A stretch of DNA of 64,000 nt from Helicobacter sp. MIT 00-7814 (GTDB taxonomy: Bacteria > Campylobacterota > Campylobacteria > Campylobacterales > Helicobacteraceae): contig NZ_NXLL01000002.1 of assembly GCF_003364115.1 (NCBI RefSeq), positions 60,291 through 124,290 on the forward strand, given 5' to 3'. Numbering within the stretch: the first letter of the stretch is position 1; every line of letters starts with the position of its first letter. Position numbers and translations under genes: made by a program. The notes under the pieces were generated by a model. That model made no database searches. It saw only the letters and a program-made list of their open reading frames with translations, and was not told the origin of the DNA. Below are positions 63,061 through 64,000 of the stretch, in pieces.

Positions 63061-63802
63061 CGCAAAACTTTTAGCTATTCGTAATCATAGCGGACTTTCG
63101 CAGAAAGACTTTGCAACTCAAACAGGCATATCGTATGGGACTTATCAAAGTTATGAATATGGCAACCAATCCCCTCGCTACGATTATTTACTGAAACTAT
63201 CAGAAATATTTAAAGTGCCTATGACTTATTTTGTAGAGCAAAACGATTCGTTAGTCTTTCGTAAGTCGGCGCAAGATGATTCGTTAGTCTTTCGCGAATC
63301 AGAGCAGATTCGCGAATCAAACTCTACAACACTAAATGACGATGTCCCTCAATATGTCCCTCAATCAGATTCCACCCCCCAAAATCCCTCTAAGCCCTCA
63401 TCTATCCTTATTCCCATCTTTGATGATATCACCGCAAGTGCTGGCACAGGTGCTTTAAATGAAGAGCATATCTCGCGCTACACAAGCCTTGATAAGGTGC
63501 TTTTGCGCGATTACTTTGGGCTTAGCTCGTTTTTGGGGCTCTCCATCATCACTGCGCGCGGGGACTCCATGCTGCCGACAATCCCAGAGAACTGCCAGCT
63601 ACTCATACAGCGCACCCAAAGCCTGCAAGAAGGGCAAATCTGCGTGGTGCGCCTCGATGATGAGCTGTATGTCAAACGCCTACAGAAGCGCCCGCGCTAC
63701 AAGCTCATAAGCGACAACAAAAGCTATGATGACATAGAGCTAGAGAATGAAAACTATGAGATTGTAGGGATTGTCATAGCGGTGCTTAAAAAAATCATTT
63801 AA
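63053..63802 (+). CDS. CI-like phage repressor with S24 autopeptidase domain
   Basis: 249 residues. The N-terminal HTH_3 (LLAIRNHSGLSQKDFATQTG, about 4-60) binds DNA. The C-terminal S24 domain keeps the cleavage site (TASAGTGAL), catalytic Ser in ITARGDSMLPTI and Lys in ELYVKRLQK, so it should be inactivated by RecA-induced self-cleavage. The linker contains a repeated 11-residue unit encoded by a 33-bp period (GATTCGTTAGTCTTTCG at 63245 and 63278) and a perfect GATTCGCGAATC palindrome at 63307-63318. Confidence 0.92.
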   Translation: MISAKLLAIRNHSGLSQKDFATQTGISYGTYQSYEYGNQSPRYDYLLKLSEIFKVPMTYFVEQNDSLVFRKSAQDDSLVFRESEQIRESNSTTLNDDVPQYVPQSDSTPQNPSKPSSILIPIFDDITASAGTGALNEEHISRYTSLDKVLLRDYFGLSSFLGLSIITARGDSMLPTIPENCQLLIQRTQSLQEGQICVVRLDDELYVKRLQKRPRYKLISDNKSYDDIELENENYEIVGIVIAVLKKII

Positions 63803-64000
63803 ACGCTTTTAAACACGTGTGTAAGGGATTTTTAAACAATGTATAAAAACTTTTAAACAGATTCTAAAAACTTTATACATTTTTTATACATTTTTGCACT
63901 CACTTTGATTTTAAAAATATCCCGCATACTCTCGCCCCTCACGCCATTTTCTCCCATTTTCCTAGACTTTGATTTTAAACACTTTTATACAAATTCAAGT
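63803..64000. other. AT-rich flank after the repressor, possible Mu-like left end
   Basis: No gene. It has CTTTTAAAC-like units (63806, 63829 as TTTTTAAAC, 63850), tandem TATACATTTTT units (63874 and 63885) and ACTTTGATTTT at about 63902 and 63966. In Mu the repressor gene is next to the left end, so these may be transposase or repressor binding sites. The element boundary may lie beyond the window. Confidence 0.5.

Overview
The window looks like a chromosomal segment of an enterohepatic Helicobacter (Campylobacterota). The evidence is gene order and family content. can-kdsA-ribH-nusB-pyrF resembles the start of the H. pylori chromosome. der, a small exported protein, coaE and speE form another Helicobacter block. 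ctpA-purC-purS-purQ-(BatD/SH3-like)-plsC matches a known Campylobacter jejuni block. Hof-type porins, FliW and G/C homopolymer phase-variation tracts also fit. Leucine biosynthesis genes, NrfHA nitrite reductase and a Mu-like prophage argue against H. pylori itself. I cannot name the species.

Layout. 0-3.8 kb: end of trmD, rplS, lpxD, an unknown membrane-anchored protein, dgkA and a periplasmic YceI protein. 3.8-5.2 kb: a glycosyltransferase split by a C11 tract. 5.2-14.1 kb: prs, der, an exported protein, coaE-speE-glutathionylspermidine-synthase-like operon, porin, lnt. 14.2-19.6 kb: leuC-leuD-leuB, then a second G-tract glycosyltransferase and a C-tract methyltransferase. 19.7-24.9 kb: folE, a Hof porin, a four-gene tRNA operon (Lys-Glu-Val-Asp), a UvrD helicase, fliW. 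25-39.6 kb: an LprI-like exported protein, valS, cdsA-dxr, the ctpA-pur-plsC block, a MerR regulator, a patatin-like lipase, an ATPase. 39.7-44.1 kb: nrfH-nrfA, with nrfA interrupted by an in-frame stop, diverging from a MarR/MFS pair. 44.2-54.9 kb: pgeF-like gene, two convergent chemoreceptors around a structured inverted repeat, the pyrF/nusB/ribH/kdsA/can operon, a DedA-rhodanese-His-tail fusion, murG. 55-58.1 kb: a large TonB-dependent receptor. 58.1-64 kb: a decayed Mu-like prophage.

How it fits together. Most of the window is housekeeping: translation, envelope lipid and LPS synthesis, isoprenoids, purines, cofactors. The accessory layer is surface variation: three genes whose reading frame depends on a G/C homopolymer, all out of frame as written, plus a TonB receptor with a poly-T run near its promoter and a poly-C run after its stop. 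The prophage remnant keeps the Mu early layout (repressor diverging from a ner-like gene and a transposase N-terminus) joined directly to portal and head genes.

The most novel-looking signals are: (i) phase tracts placed inside an insertion that splits the glycosyltransferase GT-A core; (ii) a candidate ~100-nt structured RNA with its own extended -10 promoter and terminator, antisense to the prophage head genes; (iii) a 128-bp structured inverted repeat between two chemoreceptor genes; (iv) an exact 14-bp near-palindrome present both in the marR promoter region and inside the adjacent transporter gene. All functional statements come from reading motifs; no database search was run.
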